64,000 nucleotides of DNA from Phyto melanocephala (GCA_941918925.1 OW799233.1:144710223-144774222), one strand, 5' to 3'; shown: positions 12,528 through 25,189, counted from the first letter of the stretch. Made by a program: numbers and translations. Notes: generated from the sequence alone by a model not told the origin.

Positions 12528-12803
12528 AAAAAGTATTTGCAAAAGGGTAATAGTCCAAAATTTTTAATAGAATCAAGGAATAACTTTTCAAAGTGTTACG
12601 GACTTAGTTAGGTTTTAAGTTGGCGACCATTGGTGGACTACTCTTTCTTCAATCATTATAGAACTGTCTTTTCTATACAGCTTATATTATATAACGGTAG
12701 TCTTTACAAAACTCCGAGAAGTATTAATTAAAAGTAATTAAGACATCTGTTGCGTGCCTTACCGATACAGGCTGCGGTATTCAGAAGATAAAAGACTCTT
12801 ATT
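12528..12803. other. Spacer between head-to-head Helentrons B and C
   Basis: 276 bp of unique-looking sequence separating the 5' ends of two opposite Helentrons. No gene seen. Confidence 0.7.
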
Positions 12804-14215
12804 TTTATACCCGCCACCAAAAAAATGGTGGGGGTATATTCATTTTGTCATTCCGTTTGTAACACATCGAAATATCCATTTTAGACCCCATAAAGTATAT
12901 ATATTCTGAATCAGGGTTTGATTTGATGACGATCTAGCTATGTCCGTCCGTCTGTCCGTCTGTCCTTCTGTTGAAAGCACGATAGAGGTCGCACCGAAAA
13001 AGCTAGGGGGCTCACATTTTGCCAGAATCTTTCGTATAGACAAGGTTTGTTTGGTATTGAAAATGGGCTATATCGGAATATTAGGAAGAGAGTTATAGCT
13101 CGTAAAGCAAGAGTAGGTCGAAAAAACCGTGTCCTTCGAACATCGAATAAAATGGAATTGTGTCCAAACGCATTAACGTAGACTCATGAAACTTAGAATA
13201 TATATTTCCTGAGTAAAAGCAATATTTTTTCCCGAAAATTATTTAAATCTATGCATTAGGAGCGGAGTTATCGATCAAAATGTACGAAAATTTTTACCGC
13301 ACAGTGTATTTTTCGGTATATTTAAAAACAAAAACGTCATAAAAGCAACAAAATTTTATGTACGACTCTGAAATTTTGCACACTTCGGTTTTTGGTCAGA
13401 CGCTTTTTTGTAACGGAAAATCAATGTGCCACGCCCACTTTTACGCCCACCTCCCATATAACGTTTTACCTAAAATTCATATAATTTCTCTATTAATAAA
13501 GATTTTGGAATAATAAAGGGCTATATTGAAACACCTAAGTTGTACTCATTCGCAAAAATAACTTTGACACGCCTACTATAACGCCCACTTTTCACGTTAT
13601 CTACCGTTAATGAAATTTAAAAGCTCATAAAACCGCCAAAATTGGAGGTATGATAATCAAATTTGCAGCGTATATTCCCCTATGCAATGTCATTACTGTG
13701 CCAGAAAATTAAGGTGCCACGCCTACTTTTACGCCCACCTCCCATATAACGTTTTACCTAAAATTCCTATAATTTCTCTATTAATATAGATTTTGGAATA
13801 ATAAAGGGCTATATTGAAACACCTAAGTTGTACTTATTCGCAAAAATAACTTTGACACGCCTACTATAACCACTTTTCACGTTATCTAACGTTAATGAAA
13901 TTTAAAAGCTCATAAAACCGTTAAAATTAGAGGTATGATGATCAGATTTGCTACGTATATCCTTCTAATCAATGTTATTGTTGTGACAAAAAGTTTATGT
14001 TACACGCCCACTTTAACGCCTACCTCCCATATAACGGCTTGTCTTAAATTCATGTAATTTCTCTATTGACAAAGTTTTTGGGAAAATAAAGGACTATATT
14101 GAAATATCTAAGTTGTATTTATTAGCAGAAACTTTATTGACACGCCTACTTTAACGCCCACTTACATTAAAAGACTACATCGACAAAAGCATTTTAGTAG
14201 CATATCGAAGTTATA

Positions 14216-14560
14216 AAGGGTGGTTAAATTTTAAGGGCTGATGTTGTTTTTAAATAAAACACAAATTATGTAAGAAATTATTATCATTTCTTTTTATAAT
14301 GATAATATTTGTATGGTTCAATTATGCATTCAACAAAATATCGGCCAAATGGCCCCCCCCCATCCTTGGCGCCACTCCACTATCTGATAGTCCAAATTTT
14401 CAATGACAATGTTGATGCTCAATTGTTGACCATGATGATGAGTAGGGGTTGACTGCTCTTTTTACACACTATCGCAAAAACCAGCAGTGGTTCCCATTTA
14501 ATGAACTAAGAAGGCATTCACAGACTTTCTAAAATTGGCCCTTACAATTTAGCCACCCTC
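14216..14560 (-). mobile_element. MITE-1 copy 2, internally shortened
   Basis: 345 bp between TIRs AAGGGTGGTTAAATTTTAAG and CCACCCTC, flanked by TA (14214-14215, 14561-14562). It keeps the fused segment near the C-terminus but has lost the part encoding the N-terminal DNA-binding domain. Confidence 0.8.
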
Positions 14561-14575
14561 TACAAAGAAAGTGAT

Positions 14576-14875
14576 ACATATTTTTATATTATTATCACAC
14601 GGTGATTCAAAATATACTTTCTCAGCATTTTGCTAAAACGGGAAATTTATTAGTAAGATTTTGATTTTTAAACTTCTATAACATTTTGCTTTTAAAAGAT
14701 TTTCAAACGAAATAAGTTTTGTATAATTTTAAAATTTGTTAGCCATTTGTACATGAATATAAATTGTTTATAATGTTTAGAGATAATTTTTTTTTACTTA
14801 TGTCAAAATTTTCCTAATTTCCCATTTTTAATAGAGCATAACTTCAGGAGAACATAAGATAACAAATATAAATTA
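14576..14875. repeat. Unnamed insert shared by Helentrons B, C and partly G
   Basis: Starts CGGTGATTCAAAATATAC and runs to CTTCAGGAGAACATAAG. The same text occurs at about 10801-11070 in B in the same plus orientation, although B and C are opposite. A 3' part is at about 41035-41140 in G. No TIR or frame was recognised. Confidence 0.6.
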
Positions 14876-15075
14876 GCACTATTTCGTAGATAAAACTCTC
14901 CTCTTAAATTCATGTAAATTCTCTATAAATAAAGATTTTGGAATACTAAAGGACTATATTGAAATATCTAAGTTATGTTTATTAGCAGAAACTGTATTGA
15001 CACGCGTATTTTAATGGCCACTTTCATCGAAAGATTAAATTTACGAAAACATTTTTCTAGAATACCGAAGTTTTG

Positions 15076-15632
15076 AAAAAAATTATTATGAAATTATTAT
15101 CATTTATTTTTATAACGATAATATTTGTACGCTTCAATTATGTATGGAACAAAATATCGGCCAAATGGCCCCCCCAACCTCGATCCGATAGTCCATATTT
15201 TCAATGACACTGTTGATGCTCAATTGTTGGGCACGATGATGAGTCGAGGTTGCTTGCTCTTTTGCCACGTTATCGTGAAAAACAGCAATGTTTCCCATTC
15301 AACGAACTAAGATGGCATTCACAGATGTTTTCACACTTCATACAGACCTGCTTTGCAGACATTTGTATATTTTTTACAATTCTCACGATTGTGGACGAAT
15401 TCGAACGATTTTGTTGACCAAAATAATCACGAAGTGCACAAAATGCATTTTGATTTGAACGCCCATTTTTATAAAAATCTTTAATATTTAAAAGCGTCTC
15501 TCATTGCGTATCTTTCCACGGTTCAAATTGAGTTAGTCTGAGATTGAGAAATGTCAAATGAAATGCAAGAAAAAAGTTGAAGTTTAGGTGTAGTTCACCT
15601 TCAACATGGGCCCTTAAAATTTAACCACCCTC
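15076..15632 (-). mobile_element. MITE-1 copy 3, left TIR lost
   Basis: Right end has the intact TIR complement (CCCTTAAAATTTAACCACCCTC) followed by TA. The left end lacks the TIR. Minus-strand translation again gives the fused N-terminal and C-terminal transposase pieces. Nearly identical to copies 1 (9980) and 6 (40276). Confidence 0.8.
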
Positions 15633-15777
15633 TACAAAGAAAGTGATACATATTTTATTATAAAGAGATTATTCTATAGCGATTAACAAAATAATAAATA
15701 TTGTGCTGTAAATGTACACAAAATTGGTGGTGGGTATAAAAGATTCGGCACAGCCGAATATAGTGCTCTTTCTTGTT

Positions 15778-15992
15778 TAGTATATAACTAGTTATCTACA
15801 TCCTACAACTACTACTACTGCCACACAAGACTATCGTGGCCCTTTGTACTAAACCATTTGTTTCTAAACCTATTAACTAATTGTACTTAATTTTATATAT
15901 ATTTGAAAACTTTTTCTACAACGGAGTATGTAACATTACTCTTTCATAAGTAGGAAGCTCTTTCATAGAATAAGAATACTCTGATATCTCAA
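15778..15992. other. No feature seen
   Basis: Short spacer between Helentron C and the 3' end of the LINE. Confidence 0.5.
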
Positions 15993-16298
15993 ATTATTTG
16001 TTTATTTTATTATTTATTTATTTTTATTTCTTTTCGATGTCCCATACACAAGACTTTAAGTCTTATATTGCAGTATGGAACTGAGCATATGCAAATAATA
16101 ACAAAATAGGTGTAATTTTTAACATAAATTGTAAGTAATTTTAAATAAAAAATTAAGAAAAGCAAAATACAGAAATTAACCAAATTTAATAACAAAGTGT
16201 TAATAAAATTTAATAAAATAAGATAAAATAAAATAAGACAAAACAATAATAAAAAAGGATAAAACAATATACAAGCAAAATTTATATATGTATGTATT

Positions 16299-17627
16299 TT
16301 AACGTGAGAAATGACCAAAAATAAATTTTCTGAATTGTCGTGCGTTACTAATGGTTTGTGATCTATAGGGGATTCCGTTCCAGAGACTGATAGCATTATT
16401 AAAGAAATGGTATTTAGAAATCAGCGTTCGATGACTAAATGCTAGAATTCTTTTGCCTCTATTAAGTGTTGAAAAATTTAAACGTTCATGGAGATGTTCA
16501 GGCTGATGTGTATATATAATTTTATGCATAAACAGTAAACAACGCACTCTTAAATAATCATCAAATCTAATACCGCAAAGCAAGGTTACGTAGGGGGAGA
16601 TATGGTCATATCTTTTTAGACCATATACGTACCGAATTATGTTATTAAATGCCACATTAAGTTTTCTTTTACTCTCACTATCGCAACTGGCAAATAGTTC
16701 ACAACCATAAAATAAGATAGGTATTAAATAAGTTTTGGCAAGAAGTATTCTAATTTTAGTTGGAGTACAATATTGAGTTTGCCATAGATTTCTTAACATT
16801 GAGAACATTCTACCACATGCAACGTTAACGTGATTAGACCAAGTAAGGTTGTTATTAAAATATATACCAAGATTTTTGGCAGAGCTTACAATATCTATGG
16901 ACTGGTTATTTAAAGTTAAAATGGGGTTGCAGTCAAGTTTAAAAAGCCTCTTTTTAATAATCAAACACTTCGATTTAGAAGGATTAATTGCCAGCCCATT
17001 AGCGGTGGCCCACTCGTTAACAATACCTAACTCCTGATTTAAAGTCCTCACACATTCATCAACCGCGGTGTTGCTGCAACTGATATAAAGCTGTACATCA
17101 TCTGCATACAGCCTTACCCTGCAGTGTTCGAGTTTGCCCTGCAGATCATTCACGTATAACGAAAACAGTAGAGGACCTAAGATCGAACCTTGTTGAACAC
17201 CTCGACTTAATGGCAATGATCCTGAAACTGAAGTAGAAGTTTCTACGTATTGATATCTATCAATTAGATATGAATGTATGAGATCTGTGGCACTTGATGC
17301 AAATCTAAACATATGTTTAAGTTTAAGACACAAAATATTGTAGTCAACCGTATCAAACGCTCTAGAATGATCCAAGAGAACTAAAAAGGTAACATTACCG
17401 TTGTCTATCTGTTGTCTTATATCCTCAGCAACATCTACGAGGGCAGTTATACAGCTGTGATTTTTACGAAAACCATATTGACGATCAGTGAGCATATTGT
17501 TAGTTTCAAGATACTGTGAAACTTGGTTATGAATTAATCTTTCAAAGACTTTATATAAGAATGGTAAGATTGCTATCGGTCTGTAATCAGAACTAGATTT
17601 TGGAATGGGAATAATCTTAGCAAGTTT
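16299..17627 (-). pseudogene. LINE reverse transcriptase
   Basis: Continues in the same frame as the preceding segment after one TGA (17628-17630). SSSDYRPIAILPFLYKVFER lies between the stop and the first ATG (17495). Then come QYGFRKNHSC, LLDHSRAFDTVDYNIL (first catalytic Asp), GVQQGSILGPLLFSLYVNDL and YADDVQLYIS, the catalytic Asp pair. The C-terminal region ends with FFNNAISLWNGIPYRSQ, as in CR1/L2-type elements. About 400 codons remain open. It would copy element RNA into DNA at the nick. Clade assignment is by general look; no phylogeny was possible. Confidence 0.93.
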
Positions 17628-19107
17628 TCAAATCTTAGGATATCGTTTGGTAGTAAAAATTTTATTGAAAACGAATGTTATGAAAGGAATAAGTTTTGGA
17701 ATAAGAATTTTTAAAAACCTAGGATCTAACCCATCCACACCAACTGCATTGGATTTTATCGATAGTAGGCTGGATAATACGTCACATTGACTTACGTTTG
17801 CAAAATTGAAATTATTGTTTAAAATATCATTAGAAAAATGATAGTAATTTGAATTCGGCTGAACATTTGGAATATTTAAAAATTGGTTATTTAGTATGTT
17901 TGCATCGACAGAACAAGGTTCTTGGCTACGAGAATTGCCAATTCCGATTTCACGAATTGTTTGCCAAGTTTTTTTCGAACCAATGGCAGCAGAGAACTTT
18001 GAAGCATAATAGTTAGATTTGGCTTTTCTAATTAATCTGTTAGTTATCCTACGTGATACACAATATTCATCATACGATTCTGTGATTCTGAAACGCTTCC
18101 ATCGAGCATATAGAAGGTCTCTGTTATAAATCGCCTGTTCTATATCGTGAGTAAACCAGGGCTTATTATGTCTATTTAAAATCTTCGTCTTTAAGGGAAC
18201 CACAAGATCGTATAAGTAGTTTAGGTTGTTCTGCAGAAAAAAGAGCTGATCATCAACAGAAATGAAATTATATAGCACACTCCAATCAATACTAAAATAT
18301 TCTTCCTTAAACCTAGCGTAGTCGATGTTTTTAAAGTCCCGATAACTAACAAATTGTTCATTCACATTCAATTGAAAATTAAACGTCATGAAAATTAGGT
18401 CATGACGTGAAAAGCAAGATGCAGACAATTGGTCATAGAGCAATACTTTCGAAGTATCACTGACAAAGAAAAGGTCAAGAAGTGTGTTGTTAGTACTTGT
18501 AAAATGTGTAGGAATATTTGGGTTTGGGGTCTTAACCAAGTGTGAGCATGTTGTCTGTAAGATCAGAGTTTACTAAAATGTTTGAATTAAAGTCGCCTGT
18601 AATAATAACATCCTCGTATGTAACAGTGTATGTTCCCAGAGTGTTCATAAATCTCTCCATACAAATACGATTATTGGGTCTATAAACACAACCCAATAAT
18701 AGTTTCCTTCCCTCACAATTTACTTCCAGAAATAAATATTCCACAGATCTATCGACACCAGTAACCAAGACATTATCTGTAGACTTACTGAGAACTTTGA
18801 CTGCAATTCCCTTTTTCGCATAAATTGCCACACCACCATACCCATTTCTATCAACCCTCCTGATATTGTATCCTTTCAAAGATACTGATAAATCAGTGAA
18901 ATCAGGTTTAAACCATGTTTCAGATACACATATCAAATCTACACCGGAATTCTCAAAAATAAATCTAAATTCCTCAATCTTAGGCCTCAAGCTTTGTGCA
19001 TTTATGTGACAGATTTTAATACCTCTCCTTTGATTAACCAAGACTTTTATCATCGTCCCAATTCCGTCTCTGGAGTTAACCCTATTATTATTATTTAAAT
19101 TGACCAT
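17628..19107 (-). pseudogene. LINE apurinic-type endonuclease and RT N-terminal part
   Basis: Two frames, 19107-18532 and 18539-17628, joined by a frameshift near 18535. The first has the EEP-nuclease pattern in order: HINAQSL (active-site Asn region), SETWF (catalytic Glu), GCVYRPN, then GDFNSN (Asp/Asn). The second carries LDLFFVSD and SRHDLIF (the terminal Asp-His pair). It then runs through the linker with KPWFTHDIEQAIYNRD and AVGVDGLDPRFLK, the start of the RT domain. The endonuclease nicks target DNA to prime reverse transcription. The frame ends in TGA where the family has a Trp codon (PKI-stop-KLAKIIPIPK). All named catalytic residues are still present. Confidence 0.9.
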
Positions 19108-20185
19108 TAAAGTTTAATGAAGGATACGAAAAAGTAACGCACGAGTAGTATATTATATTCTCACGTCCACCAAGCCACGTATTGTAAAAGCACCATGTAT
19201 GCGTTTATTCTTTTTAACCACTTTTTTAAGCATTAGCAATAATCCACACAATTGTTCAAGCATTGGGCTTATCCCAATGGTAAATCGACTAAATAATAAT
19301 GTTTAATCTACGTAAATATTTCCAAGTTGCTCAAATTTATTTAATTATTGGATAATGGAATGATTAAGCCTTTACCCTAAAGAATCGACTCAAAACAAAT
19401 AAAAATAAAATATTTTAACTGTTAAAAAAAGGCCTCACTTTAAAAATGTTTACTGACTTTTAATGCTCATACTAAATTTAAAAAAGATTAAATTATTTTC
19501 TAACGTGAAAGAAAACACATGCCAATTGAAAATCGGTTTAAAGCTCTCGATATAATCTTTTTTAAAAAAAAAACTTTTATGTTTTTATTTAAAGGTACTA
19601 AATTTTAGAGTATTTGTAAACAAAATAACTTTTTTATTGCTGATGTTAAAGCTTATGGTTGGCAAATGTAATTGAACGGCAACACTGTTACATACCATTG
19701 TTTGCACATGCTGTGATTGTGTGTGTTTTTGACATCTTTTTATTCCTTTTTTTTAACTTCTTAGTTTGTTGTTGTTCTTACTGTTGCTGCTACCTTTTCT
19801 TTTGTTGCTGTTTAGATTGCTGAAGCATATGCGTGAGCAATTAAAAGTTTAATGCACTTTAATGGTTTTACAGAAAACTTAAAAACATCAAGACATACAT
19901 TAAAACTTAATAACTTTATACATATTTTTGTTTCTCATCTTTTTCATCCTATTTATGAGTTTTTTTGTTTTGTTAAACAATCAAACAAGATGAGTAGTTT
20001 TTAACGGAAAGAAAACAATATATTAGGAATAATTTTAGCTTAAGGAATTTTTTGGTATACAAATAAAATTAAAGAGTAGAATTTTTATGTTTTAGTTTAC
20101 AAAAAGAAGTTATAAATAAACCGTTTAAACACAAACCTATTTTTCTATGTTAGTTAATACACTTTTCAAGAACTGGTATTTTTAT
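19108..20185. other. No feature seen
   Basis: AT-rich; may contain the 5' UTR of the LINE in its first 100 bases. A GTTGTTGTTCTTACTGTTGCTGC-like low-complexity patch lies near 19765-19815. Confidence 0.5.
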
Positions 20186-20389
20186 TTAAAAATTGATGTT
20201 TGTTTGTATGTTATTAAAATTTGGTAAATTCTTCTGACGACTTCCGAGACGGTTTATTGCAAAATAAAAGACGGCAGTTCCATGCCTATACAAAACAAAT
20301 AAATTGTGGGAATATTTAAGCAGACCACTACTATTTCGGGCCATTTTTTGGCTCACTTCGCTCCCCAGTGATTTCATGGCTTCCACTCA

Positions 20390-20960
20390 GCATCTTTTCC
20401 TTTACTGAGTCCCGAGCCACAACAAGCGTTTTTCTGCATTATAAAACGATTTAAAATGTCGACTAGAGACTGCTGAACATCCTTATCACACAGTCCTTCG
20501 AAATTGCCAACATCTTCGTTAGACTAAGGTCACCCATAATATTAACACTTTATGTGTGCCTACTTGTTATCCTTAACCTACAGTAACCTGAGTCTTCCAA
20601 ACCTCTTTATAAACCAGATCCAGGATACTTCTATACCTCATTAATTTGATGGTAATATACATGCCCCTCATTGTGCATAAATCCATCCGCTATGAGCGTG
20701 CGATGCAGCCCTTGATGTTCAGGATTCTTCTATGCCATATCAGTAAAGATACTGATGTCACTATTACTATCCATTGCGCATTGGATCAATCCGCTATAAG
20801 CAATGCAGGCAGGTAACCACATTCAATCGACTCATGCACTTCATCGTCATATACCCCAGCCAGAGCTGTTGGTAACTTCTCTAAGCTCTGAAATAGTAAT
20901 AACGCCAAGAGTTGTACACTCCGCCAAAGAAACAATCTCCCGGGGGAATTTTCTTTCTAA
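20390..20960 (-). other. Decayed protein-like sequence, unrecognised
   Basis: GC content is higher than the surroundings. Minus-strand reading gives long protein-like stretches with few stops, such as YDDEVHESIECGYLPAC, IQCAMDSNSDISIFTDMA and, further on, VGNFEGLCDKDVQQSLVDIL. Frame changes and stops separate them. The composition suggests an old retroelement or gene relic. I found no motif that names it. Confidence 0.35.
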
Positions 20961-22045
20961 AAAATTTACTTATTTTTATTAATCTTTACACACACAAGGT
21001 TTATCTGTGGCAATGGTTTCAACAGTTATCGCAATCTATTTTGTTGTGTCATCAGTGATTCTATGCACCATAATTAGAGTATCCACCACGTTCTAGCACC
21101 TGCATCCCAGGTAGCATTTACTGTATCTCTATCACTAAAATCCGATAAAATTAAGTTATTAAGTGTGCTTTAAGCCAACATTTATGCTCTAATTTTACAT
21201 GCATCATTTCTGGAGAAAAATTTATTTGCTCTTACATCTTGTTCACAAATTATAAAATTTTTAATCCGAGATGGAAGTAAAGTTTTATCCCGGTCTCGCT
21301 CAGTAATACCGAGAGTTAGTGAGACAGATGCCGCTTTAGAGTAATTGATATTGATTTGAATTATTTAAAAAATAAACATCTATTTATTTATTAGCCAATA
21401 AAATAAGTACAAACAATTTTGTGGTACGTAATAAAGACTGAAATTATTGAAGTAGACATTTATAATGGTGATTCCTAAAAGAGTGTGTGAGGAAAGCGAA
21501 ATACAAATAAAATAATGCAATATTTTTTATACATAACTCTTTCCATCAAATTAGTGATGTATAAACACAAAAATATAATGCTCAAATTACCTTTAGCTGA
21601 TTACAAATGAACTGAAAATTATTTCGCTACCAGACCGTTCATTTTGTTGACCCGTTTGACTTTGTTCAATTGACTTCTTCAATGAAGAAGTATTTTAAAA
21701 TTTACAACATGTTTACATAACGCGTCTAAGGAAATTTGCTGTTCACAGAATGCGCACGACTACTTTGAGTGGACGTTTTGCATTCTAAAAACAGCACATA
21801 AGTCAACACCGAACGATACATGCACGAAAACGTAAAATATTGGTCCGTGAAACATGTGTGGCATCACGAATGTTGTGTCAAATGGCCAGTATGTTTATAA
21901 AAAGATATTTAATTTTTTTCATGCAAAATTTACACTTTTAACCATAACTTGGTAACCCTTTATCTGTAGAAAAAAGGCAAACAGCTGACTTTTGGCAACA
22001 AAAAAAAGAAAAAATATTAAAGAAGCAAAATTTTTAAGAATAAAA
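20961..22045. other. No feature seen
   Basis: Mixed AT-rich DNA. No recognisable repeat or gene. Confidence 0.5.
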
Positions 22046-22188
22046 TCAAGTAAGAGCACTATATTCGGCTGCGTCGAATCTTTTATATCCACCACCAATT
22101 TTCTGTACATTTAAAGCACAATATTTATTATTTTGTTAATCGCTATGGATAATCTCTTTATAATAAAATATGTATCACTTTCTTTGTA

Positions 22189-22790
22189 GAGGGTGGTTAA
22201 ATTTTAAGTACCCATGTTGAAGGTAAACTACACCTAGCCATTAATATTTGTTTTCTGCATTTAACTTGACATTTCTTAATCTCACACTTACTCAATTTGA
22301 TCTGTGGAAAGATACGCTCATTTGCGCTTTAAAGTTATTCAGGTTTTTTTATAAATGATCGTTCAAATCAAAATGCATTTTGTGCACTTCGTAATACTTT
22401 TGATCAACATAATCTTTCAAATTCGTCCACAATCAGAAGAATTGTAAAAAATATTCAAATTTCTGAAAACAGGTCTGTATAAAATGTTAGAACATCTATG
22501 AATGCCTTCTTGGTTCGTTGAATGGGGACCATTGTTGTTTTTTGCGATAATCTGGCAAAAGAGCAGTCAACCTCGACTCATAATCGTGCCTACCAATTGA
22601 GGACCAATATTGTCATTGAAAAATCGGTGTGGCACCGAGGTTAGGGGTTTGGTGCCATTTGGCCGATATTTTGTTTCATACATAAATGAATCATACAAAT
22701 ATTATCACTACAAAAAGAAATGATAATAATTTCCCAAATAATTTGTGTTTTATTTAAAATCAACATCGGCCCTTAAAATGTAACCACACT
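22189..22790 (+). mobile_element. MITE-1 copy 4
   Basis: 602 bp; left TIR GAGGGTGGTTAAATTTTAAG, right TIR decayed to ...TAACCACACT, flanked by TA (22187-22188, 22791-22792). Encodes the same broken N- and C-terminal transposase pieces. Confidence 0.85.
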
Positions 22791-23385
22791 TAATAACTTC
22801 GATATGATAGTAAAATGTTTTCGTAAATTTAGTCTTTTAGTGAAAGTGGGCGTTAAAGTAGGCGTGCCAATAAAGTTTCTGCTAATAAATACAACTTAGA
22901 TATTTCAATATAGTCCTTTATTTTACAAAAAACTTTGTCAATAGAGAAATTACATGAATTTAAGTTAAACCGCTATATGGAAGGTAGGCGTTAAAGTAGG
23001 TGTGTCACCTAAATTTTTTGGCATAACAATAACATTGATTAGAAGGATATATGTAGCAAATTTCATCATCATTCCTCTAATTCTGTCGGTTTTATGAGCT
23101 TTTTAATTTCATTAAGGGTAGATAACGTGAAAAGTGGGCGTTATAGTAGGCGTGTCAAAGTTGTTTTTGCTAATGAGTACAACTTAGATGTTTCAATATA
23201 GTCCTTTATTATTCCAAAATCTTTATTAATAGAGAAATTATATGAATTTTATGTAAAACGTTATACGGGAGGGGGCGTAAAAGTGGGCGTGGCGCATTAA
23301 TTTTCTGTTGCAAAAAAGCCTCTTACCAAAAGGCAAAGTGTGCAAAATTTCCGAATCGTACATCTAATTTTGTCCGTTTTATTCA

Positions 23386-23775
23386 GTCACTATATATTGT
23401 TGTTGAACGAATAGTTGAAAATGCATTAAACAAATATACAATATTTTGAGTTTTTTTTACCACTTCCCTCAAAAAATTTTAACTTTTTCTTTATAGAAAT
23501 TTTGAGGTATTTTTAACGTGGCCTGAGTTTTTTTTAATTCTTTAACACATTACCTCAAAAAGTATATAAAATTATTTATAAAAAAATTTTTAATATAAAG
23601 TTAAAAAAAAAAACCTTGAAAAGAAATTTTTATGAAAATGAAATGTTACAATATAAACATCTGCTTTCGAATCATAGCCACCTTTTTCATTTCCCGGGAT
23701 CCCGAAAAATATTTTCGGTAAATCGGGAAGATTAAATAACTCAAATTTCCGGGAAATAACCGAATTTATAGCACA
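23386..23775. mobile_element. hAT-like fragment inside Helentron D
   Basis: Shares sequence with 31788-32240 (TTGAACGAATAGTTGAAAATGC, ACAAATATACAATATTTT and TTACCACTTCCC segments). It holds a TTTCCCGGGATCCCGAAAA block typical of subterminal regions of some insect hAT elements. Ends are decayed. Confidence 0.45.
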
Positions 23776-25189
23776 AAATATATTTGTTTGTTTGTTTTTA
23801 ACAGTAATCGCTATGCAATAATCTATTTATACTAAAATATGTATCACTTTCTTTGTATAACTTCAATATGCTAGTTAAATGTTTTCGTAAATTTAGTATT
23901 TCAATTAAAGTGGACATCTAAGTAGGCGTGTTGAAGTTGCTTCTACTAATAAATGCAACTTAGATGTTTCAATATAGTCCTTTATTATTCCCAAATCTAT
24001 ATTCATAGAGAAATTATATGAATTTGAGATAAAACGTTATATGGGAGGTGGGCGTAAAAGCAGGCGTGTCACCTAAATTTTCCGCCATAACAATAGGATT
24101 GACCAGAAGGATATCTGTTGCAGATTTCATCATCATACCTCCAATTTTGTCGGTTTTATGAGCTTTTAAATTTCATTAACAGTAGATAACGAGAAAAGTG
24201 GTCGCAATAGTAGTCGTGTCGAATTTTTTGTAGTCTTTCAATGAAAGTGGGACTTAAAATAATTGTGTTGAACTTGTTTTTACTAATAAATGCAACTTAG
24301 ATGTTTCAATGTAGTCCTTTATTATTCCAAAATCTTTATTCATAGAGAAATTATATGAATTTTAAATTAACTTTTATATGGGAGGTAGGCGTTAAAGTGG
24401 GCGTGTCACCTAAATTTTCCGGCATACCAATGATATTGACTAGAAGGATGTCTGTAGCAAATTTCATCATCATACCTCCAATTTAATTAATTAAATTTCA
24501 TTAACAGTGGATAACGTGAAAAGTGGGCGTTATAGTAGGCGTGTCGAAATTATTTTTACTAACGAATGCAACTTAGGTGTTTCAATATGGTCCATTATTA
24601 TTCAAAAATCTTTATTTATAGACAAATTATAAGAATTTGAGGTAAAACGTTATATGGGAGGGGGCGTAAAAGTGGGCGTGTCAAATTTATTTTCCGTAAG
24701 AATAAAGCCATGTTTGCAAAATTTCAGAATCGGACATCCAATTTTGTTGGTTTTATGACGTTTTTGTTTTTAAATATACTGCAAAATACACTGTGCGGTA
24801 TAAATTTTCGTACGTTTTGATCGACAACTCCTTTCCTAATTCATAAATGTAGACAATTTTCAGGAAGAAATATTGGTTGTATTTATTAAATATATATCAG
24901 AAGTTTCATGACTTTACGTTAATGCGTTTGGACACAAATCCATTTTATTCGATGTTGATACGACATGGTTTTTTTGACCTACTCTTGCTTTACGAGCTAT
25001 AACTCTCTTCCTAATATTCCGATTTAGCCGATTTTTAATACCAAACAAACCCTGTGTATAAGAAAGTTTCTGGCAAAATTTGAGCCACTTAGCTATTTGG
25101 GTGCGACCTCTAAAATGGATATTTCGATGTGTTACAAGCGGAATGACAAAATGAATATTCCCCCACCATTTTTTTTGGAGGCGGGTATA

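Larger units (their letters stand above)
12804..15777 (+). mobile_element. DINE-1-like Helentron, copy C (chimeric, two MITE-1 copies)
   Basis: Begins with TTATACCCGCCACC...GGTGGGGGTATA and ends with the hairpin TTCGGCACAGCCGAA and TATAGTGCTCTTTCTTGTTT. It holds three GGGCGT modules and then a shortened MITE-1 (14216-14560) with its Helentron flank. Next are the same unnamed insert as in copy B (about 14576-14870), another module, a second MITE-1 (15076-15632) and the end. The repeated flank TACAAAGAAAGTGATACATA after both MITEs shows that two Helentron 3' halves have been joined. Confidence 0.9.
15993..19107 (-). mobile_element. Non-LTR retrotransposon of the CR1/L2/Jockey group
   Basis: Minus-strand LINE of at least 3.1 kb with endonuclease then reverse transcriptase, and a 3' untranslated stretch that ends in an A/T-rich simple repeat (AAATAAATAAATAATAAAATAA on the minus strand, near 15998-16025). 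No RNase H domain and no ORF1 were found, so it is 5'-truncated or a one-ORF type. The true 5' end beyond 19107 and target-site duplications could not be fixed. Decay is slight: one frameshift and one nonsense codon in about 2.8 kb. Confidence 0.9.
22046..25189 (-). mobile_element. DINE-1-like Helentron, copy D (composite)
   Basis: 3' end at left (CAAGTAAGAGCACTATATTCGGCTGCGTCGAA, hairpin slightly decayed), 5' hairpin at right (about 25154-25189). It contains MITE-1 (22189-22790), a hAT-like insert (about 23386-23775), and then a second Helentron 3' half. That half has no MITE-1: GTATCACTTTCTTTGTATAA at 23840-23859 keeps the single TA. Several GGGCGT modules follow. It looks like two Helentrons fused around the insert. 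Confidence 0.85.

Noticed and set aside
12840..13043. 67-codon minus frame with TEGQTDRRTDIA
   Set aside because: Lies in the Helentron's GTCCGTCTGTCC run; the same chance frame appears in other copies (for example near 35295).
16010..16396. 128-codon minus frame rich in Leu/Ile/Phe, membrane-like
   Set aside because: Overlaps the LINE reverse transcriptase C-terminus in another frame and then runs through the AT-rich 3' UTR.
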